Source: Rhodoblastus sp963727035 (GTDB taxonomy: Bacteria > Pseudomonadota > Alphaproteobacteria > Rhizobiales > Beijerinckiaceae). Taken from it: 64,000 bases of DNA. The position numbers were made by a program, and so were the translations under genes. Where the stretch lies: NCBI GenBank assembly GCA_963727035.1, contig CAVSEY010000029.1, positions 186,001 through 250,000 on the forward strand, read 5' to 3'. The first letter of the stretch is position 1, and the number at the start of each line of letters is the position of its first letter. The notes under the pieces were generated by a model that searched no databases, had not been told where the DNA came from, and saw nothing but the letters and a program-made list of their open reading frames with translations. This document shows positions 15,978 to 25,319 of this stretch, piece by piece.

Positions 15978-17066
15978 ATGGAAAAGCCTGTGCGGATTGC
16001 GCTGGACGCCATGGGAGGGGATTTCGGCCCCTCCGTCGTCGTTCCGGGCGCCGCCATGTTCCTGGAGCGCAATTCCGGCGTTCGTTTCCTGATCTTCGGC
16101 GACGAGGCGAAGATCGCGCCCCTTCTGAATGAGCATCCGCGGCTGAAGGCGGTGACCGAACTGCGCCACACCAGCGTCGCCGTGGGCATGGCGGACAAGC
16201 CGAGCCAGGCTTTGCGCACGACCCGCCGCCATTCCTCGATGTGGATGGCGGTCGAGGCGGCGCGCAACGGCGCCGCCGATTGCGCGGTTTCGGCCGGCAA
16301 TACCGGCGCGCTGATGGCCATGTCGAAAATCTGCCTGCGCACCATGACCCAGATCGACCGCCCCGCGCTCGCGGCGCTGTGGCCCACCCTGCGCGGCCGC
16401 TCCATCGTTCTCGACGTCGGCGCGACCATCGGCGCCGACGCCCAGCATTATGTCGATCTCGCCATCATGGGCGCGGCCATGGCGCGCAGCCTGTTCGAGG
16501 TCGAGCGGCCGACCGTCGGCCTGCTCAATGTCGGGGTCGAGGAGGTCAAGGGCATCGAGGAGGTCAAGGCCGCCTCCCGCCTGTTGCAGGCGATCGACTC
16601 GCCGCTGCTCGACTATCGCGGCTTCGTCGAGGGCGACGACATCGGGCGCGGCACGGTCGATGTCGTGGTGACCGAAGGTTTTTCCGGCAATATCGCCCTC
16701 AAGACGGCCGAGGGCACCGCGAAGCAGATCCGCGCCTATCTCAAGCAGTCCTTGACCCGCAATTTGAAGAACAAGCTCGGCGCCTTCCTGGCGCGCGAGG
16801 CCTTCGAGGACCTGAAGGCGAAATTGTCGCCGCGCGAAGCCAGCGGCGCGGTGTTTCTCGGCCTGGACGGCGTGGTGATCAAAGCCCATGGCGGCGTGGA
16901 CGCCGACAGCTTCTCCGGCGCGATCGAACTCGGCTCCAACATGGTCCGCCACGGATTATTGGAAAAGATCCGCGACATGATGACGCTCGCCGATGAACAC
17001 GCCGCCGCGCTTGAGGGCGTCTCGGAGGCGGAGCGCGCGGACGCGCCGCCGCCCGACGCGGCTTGA
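15978..17066 (+). CDS. plsX: Phosphate acyltransferase PlsX
   Basis: Converts acyl-ACP to acyl-phosphate for glycerolipid synthesis. 362 residues, full family length, starting MEKPVRIALDAMGGDFGPSV. CAVSAGNTGALMAMSKICL and the C-terminal LDGVVIKAHGGVDADSF are conserved family blocks. Between the two lies GTVDVVVTEGFSGNIALKT. A good AAGGA ribosome site precedes the ATG. Followed 22 bp later by fabH, the standard plsX-fabH pair. Confidence 0.96.
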   Translation: MEKPVRIALDAMGGDFGPSVVVPGAAMFLERNSGVRFLIFGDEAKIAPLLNEHPRLKAVTELRHTSVAVGMADKPSQALRTTRRHSSMWMAVEAARNGAADCAVSAGNTGALMAMSKICLRTMTQIDRPALAALWPTLRGRSIVLDVGATIGADAQHYVDLAIMGAAMARSLFEVERPTVGLLNVGVEEVKGIEEVKAASRLLQAIDSPLLDYRGFVEGDDIGRGTVDVVVTEGFSGNIALKTAEGTAKQIRAYLKQSLTRNLKNKLGAFLAREAFEDLKAKLSPREASGAVFLGLDGVVIKAHGGVDADSFSGAIELGSNMVRHGLLEKIRDMMTLADEHAAALEGVSEAERADAPPPDAA

Positions 17067-17088
17067 GACGAGGATTGGAACCCCCCAA

Positions 17089-18078
17089 TTGACGCAACAG
17101 ACAAGAAAACTGCGCTCGGTGGTGAAGGGCGTCGGCTCGGCGCTGCCGCGCCACTGTGTGACGAACAAGGAGCTGGAAAGCCGGGTCGACACCTCGGACG
17201 CGTGGATCGTCCAGCGCACCGGCATCACCCAGCGCTATATCGCGGGCGAGGGCGAGACCACGGCGAGCCTCGGCGCCGAGGCGGCGCGCGCGGCCATGGC
17301 CCGCGCCGGCTGCGCGCCCGAGGACATCGACCTCATCATCTGCGCCACCTCGACGCCCGACCTGACCTTTCCCTCGGTTGCGACCATGATCCAGGCGGAG
17401 CTGGGCGTTCATGGCGGCGTCGCCTTCGATCTCCAGGCGGTCTGCGCCGGCTTTGTCTTCGCTGTCGCGACCGCCGACAAGTTCCTGACCTCCGGTTCGC
17501 ACAAGCGCGCCTTGGTGATCGGCGCGGAGACCTTTTCGCGCATCCTCGACTGGCATGACCGCACCACCTGCGTCCTGTTCGGCGACGGCGCCGGCGCGCT
17601 GGTGCTGGAGGCCCAGGAAGGCGAGGGGACCAGTGCGGATCGCGGCGTCCTCGCCGCAAGGCTGCGCTCGGACGGGCGGCACAAGTCGAAACTCTATGTC
17701 GATGGCGGACCCTCGACCACCGGAACCGCCGGCTGTGTGCGCATGGAGGGCAAGGAGGTTTTCCGTTTCGCCGTCGGCAATGTCACGGATGTCATGGTCG
17801 ATTCCTTCGCCGACGCCGGGCTGACGGCGGAAGATCTCGACTGGTTCGTGCCGCACCAGGCCAACCAGCGCATCATCGACGCCTCGGCGCAAAAGCTCGG
17901 GATCGCGCCGCAAAAAGTGGTGAAGACGGTGCAGTTGCACGGCAACACCTCGGCGGCCTCGATCCCGCTCGCGCTCAACGCGGCTTGCGAGGACGGTCGA
18001 ATCAAGACCGGCGACCTGGTGATGATCGAGGCGATCGGCGGCGGCTTCACCTGGGGCGCGGCGCTGATCCGGTGGTGA
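17089..18078 (+). CDS. fabH: Beta-ketoacyl-ACP synthase III
   Basis: Starts fatty-acid synthesis by condensing acetyl-CoA with malonyl-ACP. The triad is complete: Cys in LQAVCAGFVFAVATADKFL, His in WFVPHQANQRIIDAS, Asn in VQLHGNTSAASIPLALN. No ATG is available in the gap after plsX. A TTG at 17089 gives 329 residues with the family N-terminus LRSVVKGVGSALPRHCVTN, so it is the most probable start; a GTG at 17119 is the alternative. A weak GGA lies upstream, consistent with coupling to plsX. Confidence 0.93.
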   Translation: MTQQTRKLRSVVKGVGSALPRHCVTNKELESRVDTSDAWIVQRTGITQRYIAGEGETTASLGAEAARAAMARAGCAPEDIDLIICATSTPDLTFPSVATMIQAELGVHGGVAFDLQAVCAGFVFAVATADKFLTSGSHKRALVIGAETFSRILDWHDRTTCVLFGDGAGALVLEAQEGEGTSADRGVLAARLRSDGRHKSKLYVDGGPSTTGTAGCVRMEGKEVFRFAVGNVTDVMVDSFADAGLTAEDLDWFVPHQANQRIIDASAQKLGIAPQKVVKTVQLHGNTSAASIPLALNAACEDGRIKTGDLVMIEAIGGGFTWGAALIRW

Positions 18079-18144
18079 GGGCGGTCCTGGAGGCGGCAGG
18101 AGGGAAAGGCCGTCTACGTAACATCCGCAATTTCCAAAATTACG

Positions 18145-18174
18145 TTAGAAAACCTTTGTTTATCGGATTATAAT
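18145..18174 (+). promoter_or_regulatory. Candidate sigma70 promoter for ihfA
   Basis: A perfect TATAAT (18169-18174) lies 18 bp after TTAGAA (18145-18150) in an AT-rich patch that contrasts with its GC-rich surroundings, about 70 bp before the ihfA start. It suggests ihfA-merR can be transcribed separately from plsX-fabH. Confidence 0.5.
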
Positions 18175-18243
18175 GTCCAGCATAGGCGCTTGGCCCGGGC
18201 GGCTGGGGATCGGAAAGCGAAATTTTTTCCGGGGGCTCGTTCA

Positions 18244-18609
18244 ATGGCGACAGAAATTTTGCAGGCAAAAGCAGTTGAGATTCTTGCTCATCGGGTGGAA
18301 GACGGCGGAGATGAGCTTCGCAAGCATACAGTGACCCGCGCCGAACTGGCCGAGGCCCTGTTCCACCGCATCGGCTTGTCGCGTCTCGAATCCGCTCAAC
18401 TGGTGGAAATGGTGATCGACGAGATCAGCGACGCGGTGCTGCGCGGAGAAAACGTGAAGCTTTCCGGTTTCGGAGCCTTCATCCAGCGGTCGAAGCGGGA
18501 ACGCGTCGGGCGTAATCCCAAGACCGGCGTGGAGGCGACGATATCGCCGCGCAAGGTGCTGGTGTTCAAGGCTTCCCATATCATGCGCAATCGCATAAAC
18601 CAGGGTTGA
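18244..18609 (+). CDS. ihfA: Integration host factor subunit alpha
   Basis: A DNA-bending HU/IHF-family protein. It has TVTRAELAEALFHRIGLSRL, VKLSGFGAFIQRSKRERVGR with the beta-arm, and NPKTGVEATISPRKVLVFKAS. At 121 residues it is slightly longer than the usual 99-107, mostly at the N-terminus. Start at the ATG at 18244; the ribosome site is poor. Followed after 40 bp by a MerR-type gene, the invariant alphaproteobacterial ihfA-merR pair. Confidence 0.93.
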   Translation: MATEILQAKAVEILAHRVEDGGDELRKHTVTRAELAEALFHRIGLSRLESAQLVEMVIDEISDAVLRGENVKLSGFGAFIQRSKRERVGRNPKTGVEATISPRKVLVFKASHIMRNRINQG

Positions 18610-18649
18610 GGCCTGACTCGGACGGGCCGTCGCTTTGCCGGAGTCGGCG

Positions 18650-19294
18650 ATGGACAAGACGCAGGACGCCTTTCGCACCATCGGCGAAGTCGCGGAGGAG
18701 TTGGATCTTCCCCAGCACGTCCTCCGCTTCTGGGAAACCAAGTTCAATCAGATCCGCCCGGTCAAGCGCGCCGGCGGCCGGCGCTATTACCGGCCCGATG
18801 ATGTGCGCCTCGTCGCCGCGATCCGGGTCCTGCTCTACAGCGAGGGTTATACGATACGCGGCGTCCAGCGCCTGCTGAAAGAGCAGGGCGCGAAGGCCCT
18901 GATCGCGGCGTCGCGGGCCGGCGGGCGCGGCCTGCCGCCGCCCCCCGCGGACAGCGCCGAGCACAGGCCGGAGCTGGAGCCCACGCCAGCGGAATTGGCC
19001 GAGGAATTCGCCGGCGACGCTGAATTCTCGGTCCCGACCAGACTTTCACCGCAGGACCGCCATCGCATGGAAGCCATTCTGGCCGAACTGGTCGAGGGCG
19101 CGCGCATCCTCGAAGCCGCGCGGCGAATGCTGACTGCGCGGCGCCGTTTTTTTGCCGCCGTGGCGTTGCCAGCCCCGAAAGCCTTCTCTATAAGGCGGGC
19201 AGTCGGAGTGTGGCGCAGTCCGGTTAGCGCACTAGTCTGGGGGACTAGGGGTCGTGGGTTCGAATCCCGCCACTCCGACCATTCATCTGTTTGA
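18650..19294 (+). CDS. MerR-family transcriptional regulator whose frame runs through tRNA-Pro
   Basis: The N-terminal winged helix is clear: FRTIGEVAEELDLPQHVLRF, then WETKFNQIRPVKRAGGRRYY and RPDDVRLVAAIRVLLYSEGY. A low-complexity linker rich in Pro and Glu follows, then a helix ending ILEAARRMLTARRR around residue 165. From there the frame stays open through the whole tRNA-Pro gene and stops only at 19292-19294. The final 45 codons are therefore probably not authentic; a one-base error shortly before 19130 would expose a TGA at about 19131. No metal-binding cysteines, as in other ihfA-linked MerR proteins, whose targets are unknown. Confidence 0.8.
   Translation: MDKTQDAFRTIGEVAEELDLPQHVLRFWETKFNQIRPVKRAGGRRYYRPDDVRLVAAIRVLLYSEGYTIRGVQRLLKEQGAKALIAASRAGGRGLPPPPADSAEHRPELEPTPAELAEEFAGDAEFSVPTRLSPQDRHRMEAILAELVEGARILEAARRMLTARRRFFAAVALPAPKAFSIRRAVGVWRSPVSALVWGTRGRGFESRHSDHSSV
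19204..19281 (+). tRNA. tRNA-Pro (anticodon GGG)
   Basis: A complete cloverleaf. Acceptor CGGAGTG (19204-19210) pairs with CACTCCG (19271-19277), followed by discriminator A and an encoded CCA. The D-stem GCGC is closed around AGTCCGGTTA. The anticodon stem CTAGT/ACTAG encloses the loop CTGGGGG with GGG at positions 34-36. The T-arm includes GGTTCGAATCC. It decodes CCC/CCU. Confidence 0.97.
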
Positions 19295-19303
19295 TTTGGT
19301 TGT

Positions 19304-19335
19304 AAAAAAAGCCGCTCCTTGTGGGGCGGCTTTTT
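19304..19335 (+). terminator. Intrinsic terminator after tRNA-Pro
   Basis: AAAAAGCCGC (19306-19315) pairs with GCGGCTTTTT (19326-19335) around a 10-nt loop; the right arm supplies the T run. It lies 25 bp after the tRNA 3' end. Confidence 0.9.
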
Positions 19336-19569
19336 GCTGTTTTGGGAACGAAAGGGAGCCGGAATTCCGGATCGTGCGCGAAAAGTCCCGGAAAAGTCCC
19401 GAAGAATGTTCTGGTGGCGTTTAGGTCGCCGGCTTCGATGGGTTGGCGCTGTCGATGGGGGTCGAAGCCGCCCCACCTTTCGCGTTCGCGCTCTGCAGTC
19501 TGTTTTTCAATTCCGGCAGAACGCCCGCAGGCGTCACGCGTTTCGTCTAAGTTTCGGTCTGTTCATGGC

Positions 19570-19785
19570 TCATGAGCGACGCACGATTTTGATCGGCGCC
19601 ATCGGGTGACCCGAGCGCAGGGCGATTTCCCGATCCTGCGCTTCAAGAAAGGCCCGGGCCGGTTCGTCGCCATCGAGGCCGCCAAGAATTTCCTTCGGAA
19701 CGCGCCGGTTTGAACGTGCGGCGCCATCTTCGTATGTGACGTCGAACAACACAAATTCGCTCTTCGAAGCATTTTTGCGCGCCAT
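19570..19785 (-). CDS. Conserved hypothetical 71-residue protein beside rpsU
   Basis: A small soluble protein beginning MARKNASKSEFVLFDVTYED, then SNRRVPKEILGGLDGDEPAR, with an acidic middle and the C-terminal PIKIVRR. It resembles a short uncharacterised family of Rhizobiales; I know no function. It lies 76 bp downstream of rpsU on the same strand and may be co-transcribed. The overlapping longer frame at 19563-19865 is a shadow. Confidence 0.65.
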   Translation of the reverse strand: MARKNASKSEFVLFDVTYEDGAARSNRRVPKEILGGLDGDEPARAFLEAQDREIALRSGHPMAPIKIVRRS

Positions 19786-19861
19786 ATTTTCAGATCTCCG
19801 CTTCGCCGAAGGCAGATTCGACCGAGAAGTTCATCGCGACGGAACGCCGCGCGTTTCAAAC

Positions 19862-20146
19862 TCAAGGAGATGGCTTCGCTGCGCCGAAGGCCGTCGCCGC
19901 AGGCCGCTGCGAAGCGCGCGGGGCCTTGCGCTTGGGCTTTGGCAGCAGGCCTTCATGCTGCGCTTTCTTGCGCGCCAGCTTGCGCGCCCGCCGAATGGCT
20001 TCGGCGTCTTCGCGCACGCGCTTCTCCGAGGGCTTCTCGTAAGAGCGTCGCTGTTTCATTTCACGAAAGAGACCTTCACGCTGCATTTTCTTCTTCAGCA
20101 CGCGAAGCGCCTGCTCGACATTGTTGTCGCGAACCAATACCTGCAC
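19862..20146 (-). CDS. rpsU: 30S ribosomal protein S21
   Basis: 94 residues. The S21 core VQVLVRDNNVEQALRVLKKK and REGLFREMKQRRSYEKPSEK is followed by a basic C-terminal extension typical of alphaproteobacterial S21. The start is a GTG at 20146, no ATG being available; the ribosome site is weak. S21 binds near the anti-Shine-Dalgarno end of 16S rRNA. A decayed cold-shock gene lies on the opposite strand about 390 bp upstream. Confidence 0.95.
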   Translation of the reverse strand: MQVLVRDNNVEQALRVLKKKMQREGLFREMKQRRSYEKPSEKRVREDAEAIRRARKLARKKAQHEGLLPKPKRKAPRASQRPAATAFGAAKPSP

Positions 20147-20539
20147 GAATTATCCGATCTTTGCATTCGAGGGATGCGCTACCGGCCCGATGACGGCGAT
20201 GCGAAGCGCGCGAACAGCCGCCAGAACGACTGCCGCCGCAGCGAAAAACGATTATTTGGAGATGCGCAGGGAACTCCGTGTTCGACCGTCGAACGACCCT
20301 ATCGTCGTCCTATACGGTATGGCGTGGGGATTGGCCAGCGACGAAAATAAAACCTCGCCCGGTTTGAGACGTTCTTGAACGCTGACAAGAGAAAATCGAG
20401 TTTTCGCCCGGCGGTTGGCGCGCAGGCGGGCGGTTTAATGCTCCCGCGTCCTTTTTTTATGAACTCCACGATATCGATCAACACCCGACAGAGCGCGTCC
20501 GCGCTCTGCATTCATCGCGCGTGCAGGAAAGAACGGTCC
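20147..20539. other. Intergenic region between rpsU and the cold-shock remnant
   Basis: 393 bp with no credible coding frame. It should hold the rpsU promoter on the minus strand. A short T-rich segment (20452-20459) precedes the decayed cold-shock frame. No repeat or RNA gene identified. Confidence 0.4.
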
Positions 20540-20690
20540 ATGAATCCGGGAACCGTCGACGGATTCAACGCCGGCAAGGGCTGCGCCGTCGTCATCCGGA
20601 CGTCGCCCAGGACGCTCGGCCGTTCGCCAAGGGCGAGATTGGCCGTGACGATGGTCAAGGCGCGCTCGTAAAGCCGGCTGATCAAATGGA
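20540..20690 (+). pseudogene. Decayed CspA-type cold-shock gene
   Basis: After a reasonable AGGAAAGA ribosome site, the frame from the ATG at 20540 reads MNPGTVDGFNAGKGCAVVIR, a degraded match to the CspA start MNxGTVKWFNxxKGxGFI. Trp and the two RNP1 Phe residues are lost. Downstream similarity continues only in a different frame (FAKGEIGRDDGQGALVKPAD, compared with the usual LAEGQ ... DRRSGKxxADxL). Frame change plus loss of the RNA-binding aromatics make it nonfunctional as read. The identification is by eye. Confidence 0.55.
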
Positions 20691-20877
20691 CGCGGAGCTG
20701 GCCGCCCGCTCGCGCCCTATGGCCTGGTCGTCATTTTGCCTTCCGCGAAGGTCACACGGCCCGGGAAAGACGGGAAGCGTCCCCCATCTTGGCCGGCGCG
20801 GACTGTCCCCCGCGTCTCGGGCCGCTCACACTGACATCACGCGCGTTTTTCGTCGGCGTCTTCCTGCCGCGCCGCCT

Positions 20878-23800
20878 TCATACGCCGATCGGCCGGCGTA
20901 AATCCAGCGTGGTCGGGAAATCGCCGGTCGCTTCCTGCGCCGGGAGCCAGATGCGTCCCGGCGTGTGGCCGTGGTCCTGGAAGCGGGCGAGGCGGCGGGC
21001 CTCGGCTTCGTAGCTGTTCACCGGGAAGGTCTCGTAATTGCGCCCGCCGGGATGGGCCGAATAATAGACGCAGCCGCCAAGCGATCTCTTGCTCCATTTG
21101 TCGATGATGTCGAAGGTCAGGGGCGCATGGGGCCAGATCGTCGGGTGGTAGCCGGAATGGGGCTGCCACGCCTTGAAGCGCACGCCGGCCACCGCCTCGC
21201 CGCGTCTGCCGGTGGAATTGAGCGGCAGGGGTCGGCCGTTGCAGGTCACGACATGGCGGGCTTCGTTGAAGCCTTCGACGCGGACCTGCAAGCGCTCGAC
21301 CGAAGAATCGACATAGCGCACCGTGCCGCCGACCGCGCCCTCCTCGCCCATGACATGCCAAGGCTCCAGAGCCTGCCGGATCTCGAGCTTCACGCCGGAA
21401 TGTTCGACCTGGCCGTAGAAGGGGAAGCGGAATTCATATTGGGCGCGATACCATTCCTCGTCGAAGTCATAGCCGGCGCGGCGCAGGTCTTCGAGCACGT
21501 CGAGAAAATCTTCCCGGACATAATGCGGCAGCATGAAGCGGTCGTGCAGGCTCGTGCCCCAGCGCGCCAGTTCGCCCTCCTGCGGCTCGCGCCAGAACCA
21601 CGCCACCAGGGCGCGCAGCAGAAGCTGCTGGGCGAGCGACATGCGCGCGTCGGGCGGCATTTCGAAGGAGCGGAATTCGACGAGGCCCAGCCGCCCGGTC
21701 GGGCCGGAGGGCGAATAGAGCTTGTCGATGCAGATTTCGGCGCGATGGGTGTTGCCGGTGACGTCTGTCAGCAGGTTCCGGTAGAGCCGGTCCACCAGCC
21801 AGGGCGGAATGAAACCCTGGCCCGGCCCGGGCGTATGGCTGAGCGCGATCTCCATCTCGTAGATCGTGTCGTGGCGCGCCTCGTCGATGCGCGGCGATTG
21901 CGAGGTCGGGCCGATGAACAGGCCGGAGAACAGATAGGACAACGAGGGGTGGCGCTGCCAATAGACGATGAGGCTTTTGAGCAGGTCCGGCCGGCGCAAG
22001 AACGGCGAATCGTCGGGCGTGGCGCCGCCGATGACGACATGATTGCCGCCGCCGGTGCCGACATGGCGCCCGTCGATCATGAATTTTTCCGTGCCGAGCC
22101 GCGTCAGCCGCGCCTCTTCGTAGAGCGTCGTGCTGATCTCGACCAGTTCGTCCCAATTGTCGGATGGATGGACATTGACCTCGATCACGCCGGGATCGGG
22201 CGCGACGCGGATGACTTGCAGACGCCAGTCGAGCGGCGGCGGATAGCCTTCGACATGGACCGGCAGGTCGAGGTCTTTCGCCGTCTCCTCGACCGCCGCC
22301 AGCAATTCGAGATAATCCTCCAGAAAACCGACCGGCGGCATGAAGACATGCAAGCGCCCGTCGCGCGGCTCGACGCTGATCGCCGTGCGCACTTCGGACG
22401 AAGTGTTTTGAAGCTGCTGGCTCCAGACCTGCTGGTCGGGCGTCACCGCGCCGCGCCGGTATTTCTGGGCGATGGCCTCGGCCTTGGGCAAAGGCAGGCG
22501 CGGCTCGGTCGGGTCCTGTTCCACGACGAAGGGATAGGCGCTCTGAGGCACATAGGGCAGCGACGACAGCGGCAGGCGGAAGCCGACCGGCGAATCGCCG
22601 GGGGTCAGAAAAATCGCGCCGCGCCGCAACGGCCATTTCTGGCTGATCCAGCTGCGGGTCTGGGTTGGCGCGTTCCAGCGCTGCACCGGCAGGACGAATC
22701 CGGCGGGTACGTTCAGGCCGTGGTTGAACACTTTCGCGAAGCGGGCGCGCTCCTCCGGCTCGGCGAGCTTGCTGTCGCCGGGCGTGACATTCATCGGCAG
22801 GTCCGATTCCTTGAGAATCCATTGCGCCGGATCCTCATAGGCCGGCGTGACGTAGTCTTCTGGAATCATGAGCTTTTCGGCAACGGTGGCGCAGAAGAGT
22901 CGCGCCTGTTCCGGCGTCGCCGTTTTTTCCGGATTTTCGCGCGCGATCAGATTGACGTCGCGCCAGATCGGTTCGCCGTCCTTGCGCCAGTAAATGGAAA
23001 AGGTCCAGCGCGGCAGGCTCTCGCCCGGATACCATTTGCCCTGGCCATAATGCAGAAAGCCATTTGGCGCGAATTTTTCGCGCAGGCGCCGCGTCAGGTT
23101 GTCGGCGACGGCGCGCTTGGTCGGGCCGACGGCTTCGGTGTTCCATTCCGGCGCCTGGTAATCGTCGATCGAGACGAAGGTCGGCTCGCCACCCATGGTC
23201 AGGCGCACGTCCTGCGCGCGCAGATCGGCGTCGACCTTTTTGCCGAGCGCGTCGAGCGCATGCCAGGCCTCGTCCGAGAAAGGCGCGGTGACGCGCGGCT
23301 TTTCGTCGAGACGTTCGACCGTCATTTCGAAAGCGAAATCTCCGCGGGCGTCGCCGGTATAAGAACCTTCGATCGGCGCGGCTGAGGAATAATGCGGCGT
23401 GGCGGCGAGCGGCAGATGACCTTCGCCGGCGAACAGGCCGGCCGTCGGATCGAGGCCGATCCAGCCGGCGCCGGGAATATAGACTTCGGCCCAGGCGTGC
23501 AGATCGGTGAAATCGTGATCGGTTCCCGAAGGCCCGTCGAGCGATTTCACGTCGGGCGCGCAACTGGATCAGATAGCCGGAGACGAAACGCGCGGCGAAG
23601 CCGAGATGGCGCAGGACCTGGACCAGCAGCCAGCCGCTGTCGCGGCACGAGCCCGAGGCGAGGCTGAGCGTCTCTTCCGGCGTCTGCACGCCAGGCTCCA
23701 TGCGCACGACATAGGTGGTCTTCTGATGCAGGTCCTGGTTCAGCCAGACCAGGAAATCGACCGTGGCGCTCTTTTCGCGCGGGATCGTATCGAGGTATTT

Positions 23801-24184
23801 TTGCAGCAGCGGCCCGGCCGGTTCGGCGCCGACATAGGCCGAAATGTCCTTGGTGAGCGACTCCGCATAAGCAAAGGGGAAGGTCTGGGCGTATTCCTCG
23901 ATGAAGAAGTCGAACGGATTATAGACCGCCATTTCGGCGATCAGATCGACTGTGATCGAAAACACGTCGGTCGGCTCGGGAAAGACCAGCCGCGCCAGAT
24001 AATTGCCGTGCGGGTCCTGCTGCCAGTTGATGAAATGGTTGTGCGGCTCGATCTTCAACGAATAAGCCGTGACCGGCGTCCGGCAATGCGGCGCCGGACG
24101 CAGCCGGACGATCTGCGGCCCGAGCGAAACCGGACGGTCGTAGGAATAGCGGGTGGAATGGTGAAGCTTGGCGAGAATGGCCAT
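20878..24184 (-). CDS. Large transglutaminase-like/DUF2126 protein, one frameshift
   Basis: About 1,100 residues in two frames. The N-terminal part (24184 to about 23556) starts MAILAKLHHSTRYSYDRPVS and holds the bacterial transglutaminase N-domain and the catalytic Cys in GSCRDSGWLLVQVLRHLGF. The remainder, after a frame change, carries the His (FTDLHAWAEVYIPGAGW) and Asp (LDPTAG) and the long DUF2126 region with MGGEPTFVSIDDYQAPEWN and the histidine-rich GTGGGNHVVIGG. The frames meet at GGG 23554-23556: removing one base restores YLIQLRADVKSLDGPSG. A sequencing insertion is likelier than decay because both halves are intact. Followed at about 95 bp (3' side) only by noncoding DNA; upstream is a second transglutaminase-like gene on the same strand. 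Confidence 0.85.
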
Positions 24185-24308
24185 GGCGGCGAAAGCCTTT
24201 TCGGTATGGCGGCTGTGCCCTTTATGAAGGCGTCAGCGCATGCCTGTCACGTCTTTAAAGCAGCCTTTTCGCCTTGCGGAAAGGCGCGCCGCCCAGGAAA
24301 CGGTCGCC

Positions 24309-25208
24309 TCATCCGAAGGTCGGCGGCGCGGATTCGGAAGGGACGGGGATGACGTCCACGGCGACATCGACGTCCTGGTCGCCCGAGGACAGGATAACGC
24401 CGTCGATTGGGGAAATGTCGGCGTAATCGCGGCCCTCCGCCAGAATGATATGGTCGTCCCCGACCGCGATCTTGTTGGTCGGGTCGAGGCCGACCCAGCC
24501 GTCGAGCGGGCCGCACCAGACCGCGACCCAGGCGTGGGTGGCGTCGGCGCCCTCCAGCCGTTCCTTTCCCGGCGGCGGCACGGTGCGCAGATAGCCGCTG
24601 ACATAGCGCGCCGGCAGGCCGATTCCGCGCAGGCCGGCGATCATGATGTGGGCGAAATCCTGGCAGACGCCCTTCTTCTTCGCAAAAGCCTCGCCGAGCG
24701 GAGTCGAAACCAAAGTCGCCTTGGGATCGTAATCGAAATCCTCCCAGATGCGCTCCATCAGCTCGCTCGCGCCGTCGAGAATCTGCCGACCGGGGGCGAA
24801 ACTTTTTTGCGCATAGGCGACCACCTGCTCGTCGAGCGTGACCACCCGGCTCGCATAGACGAAATGGGCGGGCGATTGCGGCCCGAGATCGTTGACGGAA
24901 AAAGCGTACTCGCGCACGTCCTCCCAGATCGCCGTCGCCGCCGGCGTCACGGGCCGGGACACGGCGATGCGCGCCCGCGCCGTCACCGCAAGCTCCCGAT
25001 GTTCGGATTCGACGCGGACGATCTCGAAATCGTTGCCGAAGAAGTCCTGGCGCCGGATGCGACGGGCGGCCGGCGGATCGATGTCGATCGATACGTCGAT
25101 CACCTTCTGCCCGGCGCGGCTGGTCGGCCGCAGGCGCAGGGCGCAGAGCGAATAGGCGACCGGCGCCTCGTAGCTGTAGGTGGTGACGTGCCTGATGTCG
25201 TAGATCAC
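24309..25208 (-). CDS. Transglutaminase-like cysteine peptidase family protein
   Basis: 299 residues. N-terminal beta domain (IYDIRHVTTYSYEAPVAYSL, NDFEIVRVE) followed by the transglutaminase core. Cys is in KKKGVCQDFAHIMIAGLRGI, His in DATHAWVAVWCGPLDGW and Asp in GLDPTNKIAVGDDHI, so the triad is complete. No signal peptide, so probably cytoplasmic. These proteins co-occur with circularly permuted ATP-grasp and alpha-E proteins, and Iyer, Aravind and co-workers proposed they act on peptides made by those ligases. It lies downstream of the ATP-grasp/alpha-E fusion and upstream of the DUF2126 protein, one minus-strand operon. Confidence 0.9.
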   Translation of the reverse strand: MIYDIRHVTTYSYEAPVAYSLCALRLRPTSRAGQKVIDVSIDIDPPAARRIRRQDFFGNDFEIVRVESEHRELAVTARARIAVSRPVTPAATAIWEDVREYAFSVNDLGPQSPAHFVYASRVVTLDEQVVAYAQKSFAPGRQILDGASELMERIWEDFDYDPKATLVSTPLGEAFAKKKGVCQDFAHIMIAGLRGIGLPARYVSGYLRTVPPPGKERLEGADATHAWVAVWCGPLDGWVGLDPTNKIAVGDDHIILAEGRDYADISPIDGVILSSGDQDVDVAVDVIPVPSESAPPTFG

Positions 25209-25319
25209 GCGAGCCCCACTTGCTTCTCGGCCCGCGCGGCGTTGGCGCCTTGCAGGAAATAGCGCGCGGCGATCGCGTCGGCGAGGGCCATCAACCGGCG
25301 CTCGATCGACAGGACGAAA

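Noticed and set aside
20521..20901. 126-residue plus-strand frame near 20.7 kb as a gene
   Set aside because: Only a short segment resembles a cold-shock protein and it is out of frame with the better start; treated as a remnant.
20965..23385. 806-residue plus-strand open frame opposite the DUF2126 gene
   Set aside because: Shadow of a conserved minus-strand gene; Arg/Asp-rich with no motif.
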